Source: Paulinella micropora (lineage: Eukaryota; Cercozoa; Imbricatea; Euglyphida). Taken from it: 64,000 nt of DNA. Both the position numbers and the translations under genes were made by a program. Shown here piece by piece: positions 31,388-40,764 of the stretch; positions within the stretch are counted from its first letter, which is position 1, and every line of letters begins with the position of its first letter. The stretch lies in the NCBI GenBank assembly GCA_009731375.1, contig BJOX01000013.1, positions 1,456,759 through 1,520,758 on the forward strand. Direction: 5' to 3'. Below the pieces are notes generated by a model. The model made no database searches, was not told the origin of the DNA, and worked only from the letters and a program-made list of their open reading frames with translations.

Positions 31388-31840
31388 TTGATAGGCTTGT
31401 ACGAATGCTAGCCTCTCTCTGAATTTGAAGACACCTAGACAGCTCTTTCTCTCGGCCTCCAGCGCTTTCACTAATTGCTGGTGTTTTGCTAGCCCCACTC
31501 TATGACTATAGTTTCTCACGTGAGCTTCTAACTTACATCTTCCTTCTTCTTTCTTCCTCTTCTCCCTTCTTCTTTCTTCCTCTTCTCCCTTTTCTGCAGG
31601 CTAGTTATGTTTCTTTGGTTCTAGCTTGCTTCCTTCGCTGACTTTCATCTTCTACTATAGTTTACGCTCGTTTGCTCTTTTCCTTCTATGTCTATTTTTT
31701 GCTCCTGAGCTCTAGAGTTCTATACCACAATGAGCAGGCTCTGGCGTCCCAACGACTGGGGATGACGAGAAATTAATTGTCTTGGAGTGGCAGTTATTAC
31801 ACACCATCTTGCCATTGGTTTGACTTATTGTTTAATTAAA
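31387..31840. other. Unique AT/CT-rich spacer
   Basis: No gene seen. A TTCTTTCTTCCTCTTCTCCC duplication lies at about 31548-31590. A CACACCATCTTGC motif at about 31800 recurs at the GC-block borders. Confidence 0.55.
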
Positions 31841-31841
31841 G

Positions 31842-31843
31842 CC

Positions 31844-31883
<40 letters not shown>

Positions 31884-31970
31884 CCAAGAACAACAACAAC
31901 AACAACAACAACAACCACAACCACCACAACAACAAGAACAACAAGAACAACAAGAACAACAAGAACAACG

Positions 31971-32050
<80 letters not shown>

Positions 32051-32236
32051 AACAACAACAACAACAACAACAACATCTTGCATTTCAATCACTTTGTTTG
32101 AATTTTATTATTATAATTAAATTGAACAACAACAACAATAACAATAACAATAACAATAACAATAACAACAACAACAACAACAACAACAAAAACAAAAACA
32201 AAAACAAAAACAAAAACAACAACAACAACAACAACT
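31842..32236. repeat. (AAC)n arrays with a recurring AT-rich linker (left border of GC block)
   Basis: AAC repeats are broken by a linker at about 32073-32125 that contains CATCTTGCATTTCAATCACT and ends AATTAAATTGAACAACAAC. Related linkers lie at about 31800-31846 and 44316-44400. GC-rich coding-like sequence starts immediately after 32236. Confidence 0.85.
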
Positions 32237-32297
32237 TTGTTTAAGGCCGGCCAGGGCGTGCTGGAGACGCTTTCTCTGCAGCAGACTAGGTTCTACG

Positions 32298-34307
32298 CGG
32301 GGGGGGGACGCTAATCTGAGCTGGAACCTCTCGCTGCTCCGGTTTCCTAGGTTGCGAGAGCTGGTGCTCGAGCAGGTGCTCGAGCAGGCGGTGGCGCCCA
32401 GGCGGACCACCGTCAAGCTGCAGCAATGCGGAGAGCTCCAGACCTTGTACGCTGCCGGGGGACAGGATTTGCACCTCAAGCTGCTGGACTGCCACGCCGG
32501 AGCCCGTGACCCCCCGGAGCGAGCCCTGTCGGCGCGCGTCCCGGGCCCGGACGCCTTGACACTAGACGTACAGCGGTGCGACCTGTACGCACTGCCGTTG
32601 CTAGCCCTGGCGCCACTCAAAGCTAGTCTCTGTGTCCGGCTGACTGAGTGCAAGAACCTGGCCGGACTCACTGTCCCGCGGCTGCAGGAGGTCGAGGACG
32701 GCGTCATTTTCGGGGCGAAGGATTGCCCGCAGTTCGAGAGCCTCCGGCTGCCGGAGCTGCAGCGCACAGGCGTGCTGGACATTCAGAGCGAAGGGTGCGG
32801 GCTCGTTTCGGCGGAGCTACCTCTGCTGTCCGAGGTAGAACGCTACGTCCTGCTGTTGTTCATTGGCTGTGAGGGGCTGCTCTCCTGCTCGGCCCCGGCC
32901 TTGAAGACGGTAGGGGGCCTGCTCTCGATAGGCTTCCACGGGTGCGCACAGCAGAGGCAGCTTGTCTGCAACCTCACCGGCCTGGAAAGAGCCCAGCGCC
33001 TTCACGTCCGTGTGTCGGGAAGCGGTCTGGCCAGATTCGAGCTGCCTGCACTAAAGTGCGTAGGCGAGGAAAAAGACGGGCACGAGTCCGACGACGCGCC
33101 CGACGACGAGTCGGAAGACGTGAGTGAAGACGAGTCGGAAGACGCGAGTGAAGACGATTCAGAAGACGTGATTGAAGACGAGTCGGAAGACGCGCCTGGC
33201 GACGAGTGCGAGCTGGTGTTTGGAGCGGGCTGCCCCACGCTGCAGACCTGCGCCCTGCCCTGCCTCCGGCGCACCGGCGATCTGCGCCTCTCCTTTGGCC
33301 TCGGGGACGAAGACGACTTTGGGGCGCCACAGGTACGCCCGGAGGCCGGGGCCCCCGCAGCCAACGCGCTGGAAGCGGCCGTCGGCCGGCTGCGGCCGGC
33401 CGAGGGCCAAGAGGGCTGCCCGGCGCTGGCCCAGGTCCTACTGCCGAGACTAAAGTGTGCCGAGCGTATCGTGTTGGCCGTCTATGCCTGTGGCCGGCTC
33501 AAGACCTTCGGTCTGCCGGCGCTGGAGAAGGCCCGCAGCCTGAGGATCCTGTTGGGGGGCCACCGAGCCGACGGGGGCACAGACAGTGGGCCGCGGGACC
33601 TGGCGTTCCGTGCCCTGCGGGCTGTAAGCAAAGAACTGGTACTGAACCTCCGTGCCCTGCGGACTGTAAGGAAAGAACTGGTACTGAACCTCAGCCGCTG
33701 TAGGGATCTGCGCTCCTGCGACTTTTCTGCACTGTCCCACGCCCGGAACGTAGGAGTTCGCGTGGAGGACTGCCCCCGGTTATCGGCCTTCAGCTTGCCC
33801 CGGCTAGCCCGGGTTGGCCTCCCCTGGAGGGCGCCCGGCACGCCCCCGTCGCCGGGCACGCCTTTGCCCCCTGGAGAGGAGGTGTCGGGCGAGCTGCGTG
33901 TGAGCTGCGAAGACTGCATCGCTCTCGAGAGCGTGTACTTGCCGCAGCTGCGGGAGGTAACGGGCGGTGTGCACTTAACCTTCACGGATTGCCCCGCGCT
34001 GACCAGCGTCCGTCTGCCTCTTCTACGAGCGGCCGAGTGGCTAGAGCTTACCTTGACAGTTTGCCCGAAGCTCGCCTCGATCGAGCTGGCCGGGCTAGCG
34101 CGGGTGCAGTCGACAATCAAGGTGCTGGTCACGGGGACGACGGCACAAACCCCGGTCCTGGTCCTCCGCGCGGGTGTTGTCTCGGACAGCACGCCGCCGC
34201 AGCTTGCAGGCGTCAAGTGGCAGGAGCCCCCCGCGGCGCGAGCTTCTTCCTCTGGTGCGCCCGCGGCCGGCACCGGGTGGGGAAGGAAGAAGCCGTTCGG
34301 GCGCTGA
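32298..34307 (+). CDS. Leucine-rich-repeat protein (BspA / receptor-L-like pattern), 5' incomplete
   Basis: Open frame of about 669 codons to TGA at 34305-34307. It consists of about 15 degenerate repeats of about 23-27 residues with the pattern LP-x-L-(x)n-hydrophobic strand-x-C, for example LPLLSEVERYVLLLFIGC and LPQLREVTGGVHLTFTDC. The Cys at each repeat end and the Leu/Pro spacing resemble LRR solenoids; the specific family is not certain. An acidic Ser-Glu-Asp insert lies at about codons 254-301 (33085-33205). A 42-bp duplication lies at about 33610-33690. No ATG occurs in frame, so the start is upstream or spliced. A better-looking LRR start (LETLSLQQTRFYA) lies in another frame just before a G9 run at 32299-32307, suggesting a frameshift or assembly error there. 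An acceptor-like GGCCAG lies at 32249-32254. No membrane anchor seen. Confidence 0.6.
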   Translation, partial: RGGDANLSWNLSLLRFPRLRELVLEQVLEQAVAPRRTTVKLQQCGELQTLYAAGGQDLHLKLLDCHAGARDPPERALSARVPGPDALTLDVQRCDLYALPLLALAPLKASLCVRLTECKNLAGLTVPRLQEVEDGVIFGAKDCPQFESLRLPELQRTGVLDIQSEGCGLVSAELPLLSEVERYVLLLFIGCEGLLSCSAPALKTVGGLLSIGFHGCAQQRQLVCNLTGLERAQRLHVRVSGSGLARFELPALKCVGEEKDGHESDDAPDDESEDVSEDESEDASEDDSEDVIEDESEDAPGDECELVFGAGCPTLQTCALPCLRRTGDLRLSFGLGDEDDFGAPQVRPEAGAPAANALEAAVGRLRPAEGQEGCPALAQVLLPRLKCAERIVLAVYACGRLKTFGLPALEKARSLRILLGGHRADGGTDSGPRDLAFRALRAVSKELVLNLRALRTVRKELVLNLSRCRDLRSCDFSALSHARNVGVRVEDCPRLSAFSLPRLARVGLPWRAPGTPPSPGTPLPPGEEVSGELRVSCEDCIALESVYLPQLREVTGGVHLTFTDCPALTSVRLPLLRAAEWLELTLTVCPKLASIELAGLARVQSTIKVLVTGTTAQTPVLVLRAGVVSDSTPPQLAGVKWQEPPAARASSSGAPAAGTGWGRKKPFGR

Positions 34308-34950
34308 CCAACGGCGCTGGTGGCGGCACGGGTAGGACTAGCAGCGTTTCCTCCAGAGAGTCTACGTGCATAGGTGGAGGTTTGTGCCCCCCTTTTTACC
34401 CTCGTTCCGGACAATTAGAACGCAAATACCCCCGCCTGCGCCCTGTACACCATGGCGCAGACGCGCCTCTCCCTTTCTTCTCTTGGTCCAGCGTTGACAA
34501 TAAAACTTCGCTGCTGCTCAGGAGGAGGGAACCGGTCTGGCGACGCACGCCTGCCTGGCCTGCACGGCCACCGCGGCGCGTTCGTCATCCGGGCCGGCCG
34601 GTACGCCACGGTTACCAAAGCGCGCCGTTCTGCCTGTTTTACGGTCACCGGCTACAGGCCCCCGGGCTAACCCGGAGGAGACTTGAAACCGGTCGCGGGT
34701 ACGTTGCCAACCGCCGCTTTTAATCATGACTAACTGGACAAGCAAACGCGGTGGCCCAGCCAACAAACGGACATGGAAGCCGCGCCAGGTGGTAGCCGCC
34801 CCGAGGAGACAGAGTAGTCCCCAAAATGCCACTGACCTGGCAGAGTGGCGGTGGAAGGGGCCCTAAAGCCCTCGCTCCCCCCCAGCGTGCGCACGCTCCC
34901 CGGCGCGCGCGCCCTCCTCCAGTGTGTCTGGCGTGCGCACGCTCCCTCCC
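34308..34950. other. GC-rich non-coding or unassigned sequence
   Basis: Follows the LRR ORF. Several frames are open because stops are rare; none is convincing. It contains the palindrome AGCGTGCGCACGCT at 34884-34897 and a second GCGTGCGCACGC copy at about 34931, next to the gap. Confidence 0.5.
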
Positions 34951-35870
34951 NNNNNNNNNNNNNNNNNNNNNNNNNNNNNNNNNNNNNNNNNNNNNNNNNN
35001 NNNNNNNNNNNNNNNNNNNNNNNNNNNNNNNNNNNNNNNNNNNNNNNNNNNNNNNNNNNNNNNNNNNNNNNNNNNNNNNNNNNNNNNNNNNNNNNNNNNN
35101 NNNNNNNNNNNNNNNNNNNNNNNNNNNNNNNNNNNNNNNNNNNNNNNNNNNNNNNNNNNNNNNNNNNNNNNNNNNNNNNNNNNNNNNNNNNNNNNNNNNN
35201 NNNNNNNNNNNNNNNNNNNNNNNNNNNNNNNNNNNNNNNNNNNNNNNNNNNNNNNNNNNNNNNNNNNNNNNNNNNNNNNNNNNNNNNNNNNNNNNNNNNN
35301 NNNNNNNNNNNNNNNNNNNNNNNNNNNNNNNNNNNNNNNNNNNNNNNNNNNNNNNNNNNNNNNNNNNNNNNNNNNNNNNNNNNNNNNNNNNNNNNNNNNN
35401 NNNNNNNNNNNNNNNNNNNNNNNNNNNNNNNNNNNNNNNNNNNNNNNNNNNNNNNNNNNNNNNNNNNNNNNNNNNNNNNNNNNNNNNNNNNNNNNNNNNN
35501 NNNNNNNNNNNNNNNNNNNNNNNNNNNNNNNNNNNNNNNNNNNNNNNNNNNNNNNNNNNNNNNNNNNNNNNNNNNNNNNNNNNNNNNNNNNNNNNNNNNN
35601 NNNNNNNNNNNNNNNNNNNNNNNNNNNNNNNNNNNNNNNNNNNNNNNNNNNNNNNNNNNNNNNNNNNNNNNNNNNNNNNNNNNNNNNNNNNNNNNNNNNN
35701 NNNNNNNNNNNNNNNNNNNNNNNNNNNNNNNNNNNNNNNNNNNNNNNNNNNNNNNNNNNNNNNNNNNNNNNNNNNNNNNNNNNNNNNNNNNNNNNNNNNN
35801 NNNNNNNNNNNNNNNNNNNNNNNNNNNNNNNNNNNNNNNNNNNNNNNNNNNNNNNNNNNNNNNNNNNNNN
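34951..35870. other. Assembly gap (920 N)
   Basis: Unsequenced. Confidence 0.99.
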
Positions 35871-36228
35871 GTTTGACGGAGGGGGCGAAAATACTGGCTG
35901 GGGTATGTATGGCTTTATCAACTTCATTATCTGGGCGGGATGGTTTTTGCAAGGACAGACTCATCGAAATCTCCCACACCATGGGTTTTCCGGTGATGAT
36001 CAGAAGTTTCGCACGATGAGACGAGGGTTAGGCACTACCTTTTTAACCACAAGCATCGCTCAGGCTTTGTTCAAGCTGCTTCGCGCGTTCACCAAAGACA
36101 AAGAACGTATTGTCGTCTGTATCCTGATCACCAGTTATGACTGGGTGAATTTTTTTTCACCATGCATGAACAAGTACTTGAAGTACTGGAATCGTCCCCT
36201 GGCATGGCAAATCAACCAAAGCACCTAG
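35871..36228 (+). CDS. C-terminal part of an unknown ORF
   Basis: About 118 codons are open from the gap to TAG at 36226-36228. The sequence is aromatic and hydrophobic (for example GMYGFINFIIWAGWFLQG) and ends PLAWQINQST. Base composition here is clearly lower in GC than the sequence on both sides, so this piece may have a different origin. A second frame is open to 36019. Family not recognised. Confidence 0.3.
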
Positions 36229-36499
36229 TTATTCATTAAGACGCCGGCGCCGGCCCCCCCCCCCTCCCCAGCCAACTCGTCCCCTCCCCCCACCACCCGC
36301 TGCCCACCGAGTGCCGGCCCTCCCGGGCAGGCCGGCACGGCAGGGATTGCGTCCGGGCTAGTGTCGGAGCGCCGGCCAAAGCTCACGCCGGGCTAACCCG
36401 GCGAACTCAGATTTTTCTTGCCGGCCCGGGGGAGCTCCGGCTACGACTGCGGCGGCTAGCGAAAAACCTTTTTTTTACTGCAGGACACTGGTGGCTACT

Positions 36500-36652
36500 A
36501 TGCCTCACCGGCCGAGCACCAGCGCCGTCACGGCGCCCCCGGGTCTGCCGCCCCGCGCGCCGGGGGTAGCCGTGGTCCCTCCGTGGACGGCTGAGCTGCG
36601 GCAGCTGAAATTTACCGTGCCCCTCCCGGCTTCCTGGTTTGTTTGTTTTTGA
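36500..36652 (+). CDS. Small ORF (50 aa) after a strong acceptor-like site
   Basis: ATG at 36500, TGA at 36650-36652. It lies 17 bases after a classical 3' splice-like signal (pyrimidine run ending ACTGCAG at 36483). The protein is Pro-rich (start MPHRPSTSAVTAPPG) and ends in a hydrophobic stretch, LPASWFVCF. It could be a terminal exon or a small gene; no family known. Confidence 0.3.
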   Translation: MPHRPSTSAVTAPPGLPPRAPGVAVVPPWTAELRQLKFTVPLPASWFVCF

Positions 36653-36733
36653 GAGGCACTGATCCTGCCCTCGACTGCTTTTTGGGGGTCCAGCAAGAGG
36701 GGGTGCCCCCTTGGCAGCGGAGGGAGAAGTAAG

Positions 36734-37217
36734 TTATTGTCTGTTCTTTTCTCCTGGGTTACGGCTGCTGCTACTACTGCTAGCGCTGGCTCCGGCTCCC
36801 GCTGCCGGGGGGGTCGTCAAATGGTACATTTGCCAGAGCGGCTGCAAGAGGTGCGGAGCCGTAGCCTTTAGGTAGTCCCAGCTGCTCAGCGCATAGGCGA
36901 TGCCTGGTTGCTCCACGCGTGTTCTCTGGCTGTCCCCCTCTCTAAAGCAGCTTGCGACGAGGGCAGCGTCGTTTTGTAAATAGGTATAGAGCTGGTGCGT
37001 AACCTCGGCAACCTGTTTTAACGGGTACGCGGCGCTGGGCTCGCGACTGGCGTCGCGCTGGCCGTAACATCGCAGAAAGGACTTCCAGTACGCGTCGCGG
37101 TTGTCGGCGGGGGGAAAGTCCAGGGGGCTATGCCAGAACCAGACCACCCGCATCCACAGCTTTTCTGTGTGTACAGGCTCGCGCTGTATCGCGAGTTGTC
37201 TGGCACAACACTCGCCG
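36734..37217 (-). CDS. Unknown ORF, probably continuous with the upstream minus-strand gene
   Basis: Minus frame open from about 37217 to the TAA at 36734-36736; first ATG at 37153 (139 aa). The protein has a Trp/aromatic-rich first half (MRVVWFWHSPLDF), a helix-like middle and a Ser-rich tail. Upstream of the ATG the frame continues with Cys-rich residues right back to the stop of the 37218-38036 ORF. One base in an A5 run (37222-37226) separates the two frames. The pair may be one gene of about 430 codons broken by a frameshift or sequencing error, or two overlapping genes. Confidence 0.45.
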
Positions 37218-38036
37218 TCACAAAAATGCTTTCGGCGCGGGTAGAGATATAGTGTCTCCGTCTACCTTGACCTCAGTAATTCTTTTTCTGTACCCAGGTG
37301 TCCAGACGGGGCCATCCTGCTGGATTTCGTACACGGCCCGTGTACCCGGGCCCCGTGCACTACGCGTAAAGCACTCGAAAGCAGAGCCCTCTCCCCCCCG
37401 GACGGTCTCCATCGCACTCAAGAGCTGGCTCAAGGTCTCGACACGCAATCCGTAGAGCAAAAAGACCAGCCTGTTGTTCGTAAGGCGCAGAGCGCTCTCT
37501 AGCGCGTCTGGTAGCACCATCAGCCTGCCCCAGACACCCTGCCGGGCACAGGGGGGGACATGCTCCGGTCCGGCTGGCCTAACCAGCAGAGAGCTAACCG
37601 CCTCGTCGCGGGGATCGACCGGAGCGTGGTCGTAGGGGCGCAGGGCTTCCAGGGTGAGCAGAAACGAGAGCACCTTGTCCACGTTAGTGCGTAGTAACAG
37701 TGCCACCGTCTCTGCGTTGCCCTCGACCCGAATTCCCTCTTGCGCGCCGGCGGTGGAGGGCCCCGCCGCCGCCCGTAAGAGGGGTGAGTCCACCACGGCA
37801 AGTTGGCCGGCGGCAGCCTCCAGTGTTTCCCCGGTGCGGAAGATCAGGGTTAGTGGGCGTGCGTTCGTCGTCCCGTCGACGCCCGCACGCTCGTCGTCGT
37901 CGTCCTCCAGGGCGGGCGCTGGCCCCGGCCACGCCACTGCTGGTTTAGCTGGTCTGTGCCGTTTCCAGGCCGGGGGGGCTCCGACGGCCGGCCGGGGTGT
38001 CTGGCATGGTAGGTTGTTCTTGTCCTTCTGGCTCAT
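37218..38036 (-). CDS. Possible BTB/POZ-like protein (272 aa)
   Basis: ATG at 38036-38034 begins MSQKDKNNLP; TGA at 37220-37218. The frame is open further upstream, but this is the first ATG and the upstream composition changes. After a basic, Pro-rich N-terminus and an acidic DDDDE patch, the segment LTLIFRTGETLEAAAGQLAV then DSPLLRAAAG resembles the start of a BTB fold (strand, then L-A-x-x-SP-x-L). A later stretch, LLRTNVDKVLSFLLTLEALRP, could be the following helices. The similarity is weak and is based on pattern only. The middle is Leu-rich and helical. No enzyme motif seen. If BTB, a protein-interaction role would be expected. Confidence 0.45.
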   Translation of the reverse strand: MSQKDKNNLPCQTPRPAVGAPPAWKRHRPAKPAVAWPGPAPALEDDDDERAGVDGTTNARPLTLIFRTGETLEAAAGQLAVVDSPLLRAAAGPSTAGAQEGIRVEGNAETVALLLRTNVDKVLSFLLTLEALRPYDHAPVDPRDEAVSSLLVRPAGPEHVPPCARQGVWGRLMVLPDALESALRLTNNRLVFLLYGLRVETLSQLLSAMETVRGGEGSAFECFTRSARGPGTRAVYEIQQDGPVWTPGYRKRITEVKVDGDTISLPAPKAFL

Positions 38037-38385
38037 GGCATCTTTAGAACTTTTGTTACCCCCACGCACATACACACGACCGTGTACACAGCACCGACCC
38101 GTAGCCGGTCTCGCGGGCCCACACACGGCACAAGCTGCACGCGGGGCCGGGTCTGGGCGGCCCGGGGGGCAGACTTCCAGCCGGACCCTCGCGTACCAGT
38201 GTGGCGGCAACCGGTCGGGGGAGGGGACGGGCTTCCCCCCTCCCCAGCGCCCGCCCTGACCACCGGCGGCCACGGCCGGCGCTGAGGGGGGGAGCGCGCG
38301 GCCGCCGGCCCCGGCGGGGGGGCTGGGCAGGGCCGGGTGGGGAGGAGTGAGTCAGGAGACAGGGGGGTGCTGCTCCCTCCCCGGG

Positions 38386-38395
38386 NNNNNNNNNN
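38386..38395. other. Assembly gap (10 N)
   Basis: Fixed-length join; true size unknown. Confidence 0.98.
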
Positions 38396-38446
38396 GCCCG
38401 CTGCCTCTTCCTCGCGGGGCTAGAAAAGTAGACCCTCCGAAACCGT

Positions 38447-38824
38447 ATGTCGGTGGCCTTGGGCACCAAGGAGGACGGCGCCGCCGCCCCGCCTGGTGCG
38501 CCCGCCCAGCCCCCCTACGCCGCCGGGCCAGCCGCCGAGGAAGCCGCCGGGCGAGCAGCCGAGCCAGGCGCGTCGGCGCCAGACGAGTCGGCGCACGGCG
38601 GGGGGGCGCACGCTCCCGCGGCGTGGTCCACCGCCGGGCGCCGTGCGCCCACGGGCGGCGACGCGCCGGAGCCCCCCCCCACGTGCCGCGCGCCGGACAC
38701 CGCGCACGCGGCGGGCGCCGGGCGGACGGGCGCCCCCCCCTGCCGCGGCGCGCGGCGCTCGCGCCGACGGTCGCGCGCGCGCCGGCGCGCGCCCTACGCT
38801 GCACGCCTCCCGGCGCCTGGCTGA
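38447..38824 (+). CDS. Ala/Pro/Arg-rich hypothetical ORF (125 aa)
   Basis: ATG at 38447 (start MSVALGTKEDGAAA), TGA at 38822-38824, ending 22 bases before the next ORF. It is low-complexity: Ala/Pro/Gly-rich, then very Arg-rich near the end. High GC makes chance ORFs common here and a second plus frame is open over the same interval, so reality is uncertain. It may also be the leader region of the next gene. Confidence 0.3.
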   Translation: MSVALGTKEDGAAAPPGAPAQPPYAAGPAAEEAAGRAAEPGASAPDESAHGGGAHAPAAWSTAGRRAPTGGDAPEPPPTCRAPDTAHAAGAGRTGAPPCRGARRSRRRSRARRRAPYAARLPAPG

Positions 38825-38846
38825 CGGCTGCACCGACCTCGTGACC

Positions 38847-39479
38847 ATGCCCGCCCACCTGCCCCCCGCGGCCGACTCCGAACCCTACTCTCCGACCCAA
38901 TACTCTAATCCCGTGCCGGCCGCTCCCTCCGCCGACACGAGCGTCGAGGCACTCTTGTCCATGTTCCAGCACGAGGGGCCTAGCGCGCCCAGCCTACCGG
39001 CAGGAGGCCTGCCGCTCGCCATCCGGGCCTGCGAAGCGGCCGGGGCCAGCGCCACCGACGCGGCCGGACAGCTAGCCCGGCACGCCCGTACGGACGGCGC
39101 CAGAGAGAGCGCCCTGAACGCGGCCGAGGACCTCCGCCGGCTCGAGTACATGCTGCGCCAGGTCTCTTCCCGCTTGCGGCGCGAGCAAGAGCACCCGGGC
39201 ACCTATGTCCGCACCAACGTACCCCTGCCGCTGCCACACCCCCCCCTCAAGCGCCGCCGGCTACCGGCCAAGGGCAGCCCCCCCCGTGACTGTCCACCGC
39301 CCAGGCCGCTGGCCAGGGGGCGCAGCCCGTATGCCCGTGACTACTCCCCGCGCCGGGGCCTGCACACCGCCCGGGCAAGCCAGCCCCGCCGGCCGCGCCG
39401 GCCCTCGCCCGTGCGCGCTTGTCCGCCACCCCTCGGCTCCGAGACTGAATACCCCCCGCTGCTGGACCCTGTCCTCTGA
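38847..39479 (+). CDS. Basic, NLS-bearing hypothetical protein (210 aa)
   Basis: ATG at 38847 in good context (GTGACCATGC), TGA at 39477-39479, and a polyadenylation signal 87 bases downstream. The N-terminal third is Ser/Pro-rich (start MPAHLPPAADSEPYSP). The middle is Ala-rich and helical (for example LAIRACEAAGASATDAAG, then LEYMLRQVSSRLRREQ). The C-terminal third is Arg/Pro-rich with a nuclear-localisation-type KRRR (LKRRRLPAKG) and Arg-Ser elements, ending PLLDPVL. The frame is open upstream to at least 38496, so a longer form is possible. Nucleic-acid binding or nuclear function is plausible from composition only; no family recognised. Confidence 0.55.
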   Translation: MPAHLPPAADSEPYSPTQYSNPVPAAPSADTSVEALLSMFQHEGPSAPSLPAGGLPLAIRACEAAGASATDAAGQLARHARTDGARESALNAAEDLRRLEYMLRQVSSRLRREQEHPGTYVRTNVPLPLPHPPLKRRRLPAKGSPPRDCPPPRPLARGRSPYARDYSPRRGLHTARASQPRRPRRPSPVRACPPPLGSETEYPPLLDPVL

Positions 39480-39565
39480 CCTACGGCCTCTGCTGCCCGG
39501 TTCACGCCCAGCCGCCGCCTTCGTATCAGCAGTGAGGCCCCGGGCTTGTGTAAAGTTGTACTTTT

Positions 39566-39571
39566 AATAAA
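39566..39571 (+). promoter_or_regulatory. Polyadenylation signal AATAAA
   Basis: AATAAA in TTTTAATAAAAGAAAC, followed within about 25-45 bases by a GT-rich stretch (GGTTTGGCCCCGGTTTTGT). It is placed correctly for the plus-strand gene ending at 39479. Confidence 0.65.
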
Positions 39572-39804
39572 AGAAACAAAGGAAAGACAGGTTTGGCCCC
39601 GGTTTTGTCGGCGCGAGTTCCCGGGCTTCCAGTGAGAAAGTGGGACCCCCCTGCTTAAGCTGAGTTCAAATTCTTAAGGACCGTTCTATCCGTCCGCGAG
39701 CGGGGCAGAACTTGACTAGTTGGGCAGAACCGCCCCGCGAGGCCGGCACTGACAGAAACCTGGTAGAGTCCGCTGAAGGTTCCGTTTCGTGGGTACCAAC
39801 CTCC

Positions 39805-40764
39805 TTAGAAACATAAATGAAAAATCTTGAAGAGGCGGTTAGCTTCCAGAGTCTTCACCGTGAGAAGACAAGCGGTTCCATGACCCACCACTAGCCTCTT
39901 CTCAGTTTCCAGGCTGACCCTGTCCTTCCAGGCAGCATTGAGAACTTCTTGGTGGACTTGCTGGCCGGAGGAACAATTAGTCGAAACTAGGGCTGATCCA
40001 AAACGTTCGTACGAAGCTAAATAGGAAACCCACAAGAAACCGTTCAGGTGCAAGGACCAGCTGATGGAACTTCCGGCAGGGACCTGGCTAGCTAGCAAGG
40101 ACGGTGCTCGTAAGCGACCCAGCCCGGAGGTCTCGTTGTCTACGAAATGCCAGCCTGTGTTGGCGATGGCCATTTCGTGTAATGACCTGGGATCTCGGCA
40201 TATCCGGTACAGGTCCGTTTCCTGGGCTATCGCAACCAGAGGTTTCGTAGCCACGCCAGCACCACATTGAAATCCGTACTTCTGCCAGTCGTGGCCAGCA
40301 GCTGCCTTGGAAGCTCTAGCCCCGCAGTCCTTGCACACCGCTTGGAAAAGGGCAGAGGCGATCAGAGCGTGCCCAAGGTCGCTGGGGTGCACTTTATCTG
40401 CGTGCCAAAACGAGTCGTACAGGCTGCTGTCCTTCACCAGCGGCGGGGCTAAAATACCTCGGAACGTCAACATCGGGATCCCATAATACTGGTAAGTAGC
40501 GTAGGTTTTGGTTTCGGACGAAGCCAGCTCAAACCACTTTTCCGGCCAAGCGGGAGAATCAGGGTGAGCGCTCGTTTGCTTGTGCCTGAACCAGTGCAAC
40601 GAGACCACGGGTGCCTGTTGGTTTTTACGCAAGCGCACGATCCTTTCGACGTGATCGGGACGTCCACCATTGACGGATATGTCCATGACGTAAAGATCTG
40701 CCGGAGAAAGCTGCAAGCCCGACGAGACCGAGGAGCCCGCGACATACGAGACTCCGTAGTTGAG
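39805..40764 (-). CDS. SGNH/GDSL-hydrolase-like protein, 5' end in gap
   Basis: About 319 codons from the gap at 40764 to the TAA at 39805-39807. Visible elements: ADLYVMDISVNGG near the start (position of the block-III Asn), PVVSLHWF, and a block-V-like DSFWHADKVHPSDLGH carrying the Asp and His expected of the catalytic triad. After it comes a second beta-rich region (SISWSLHLNGFLWVSYLASY) that in my recollection accompanies SGNH proteins of algae. The nucleophile Ser block would lie in the gap. Such enzymes hydrolyse esters, often of acetylated polysaccharides. Its composition is less GC-rich than its neighbours and it contains normal Met residues. The gap prevents choosing a start or detecting a signal peptide. 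Confidence 0.6.
   Translation of the reverse strand, partial: LNYGVSYVAGSSVSSGLQLSPADLYVMDISVNGGRPDHVERIVRLRKNQQAPVVSLHWFRHKQTSAHPDSPAWPEKWFELASSETKTYATYQYYGIPMLTFRGILAPPLVKDSSLYDSFWHADKVHPSDLGHALIASALFQAVCKDCGARASKAAAGHDWQKYGFQCGAGVATKPLVAIAQETDLYRICRDPRSLHEMAIANTGWHFVDNETSGLGRLRAPSLLASQVPAGSSISWSLHLNGFLWVSYLASYERFGSALVSTNCSSGQQVHQEVLNAAWKDRVSLETEKRLVVGHGTACLLTVKTLEANRLFKIFHLCF

Noticed and set aside
34720-36228. ORFs apparently spanning the 920-N gap
   Set aside because: They exist only because N codons were translated; only the part after 35870 is real sequence.
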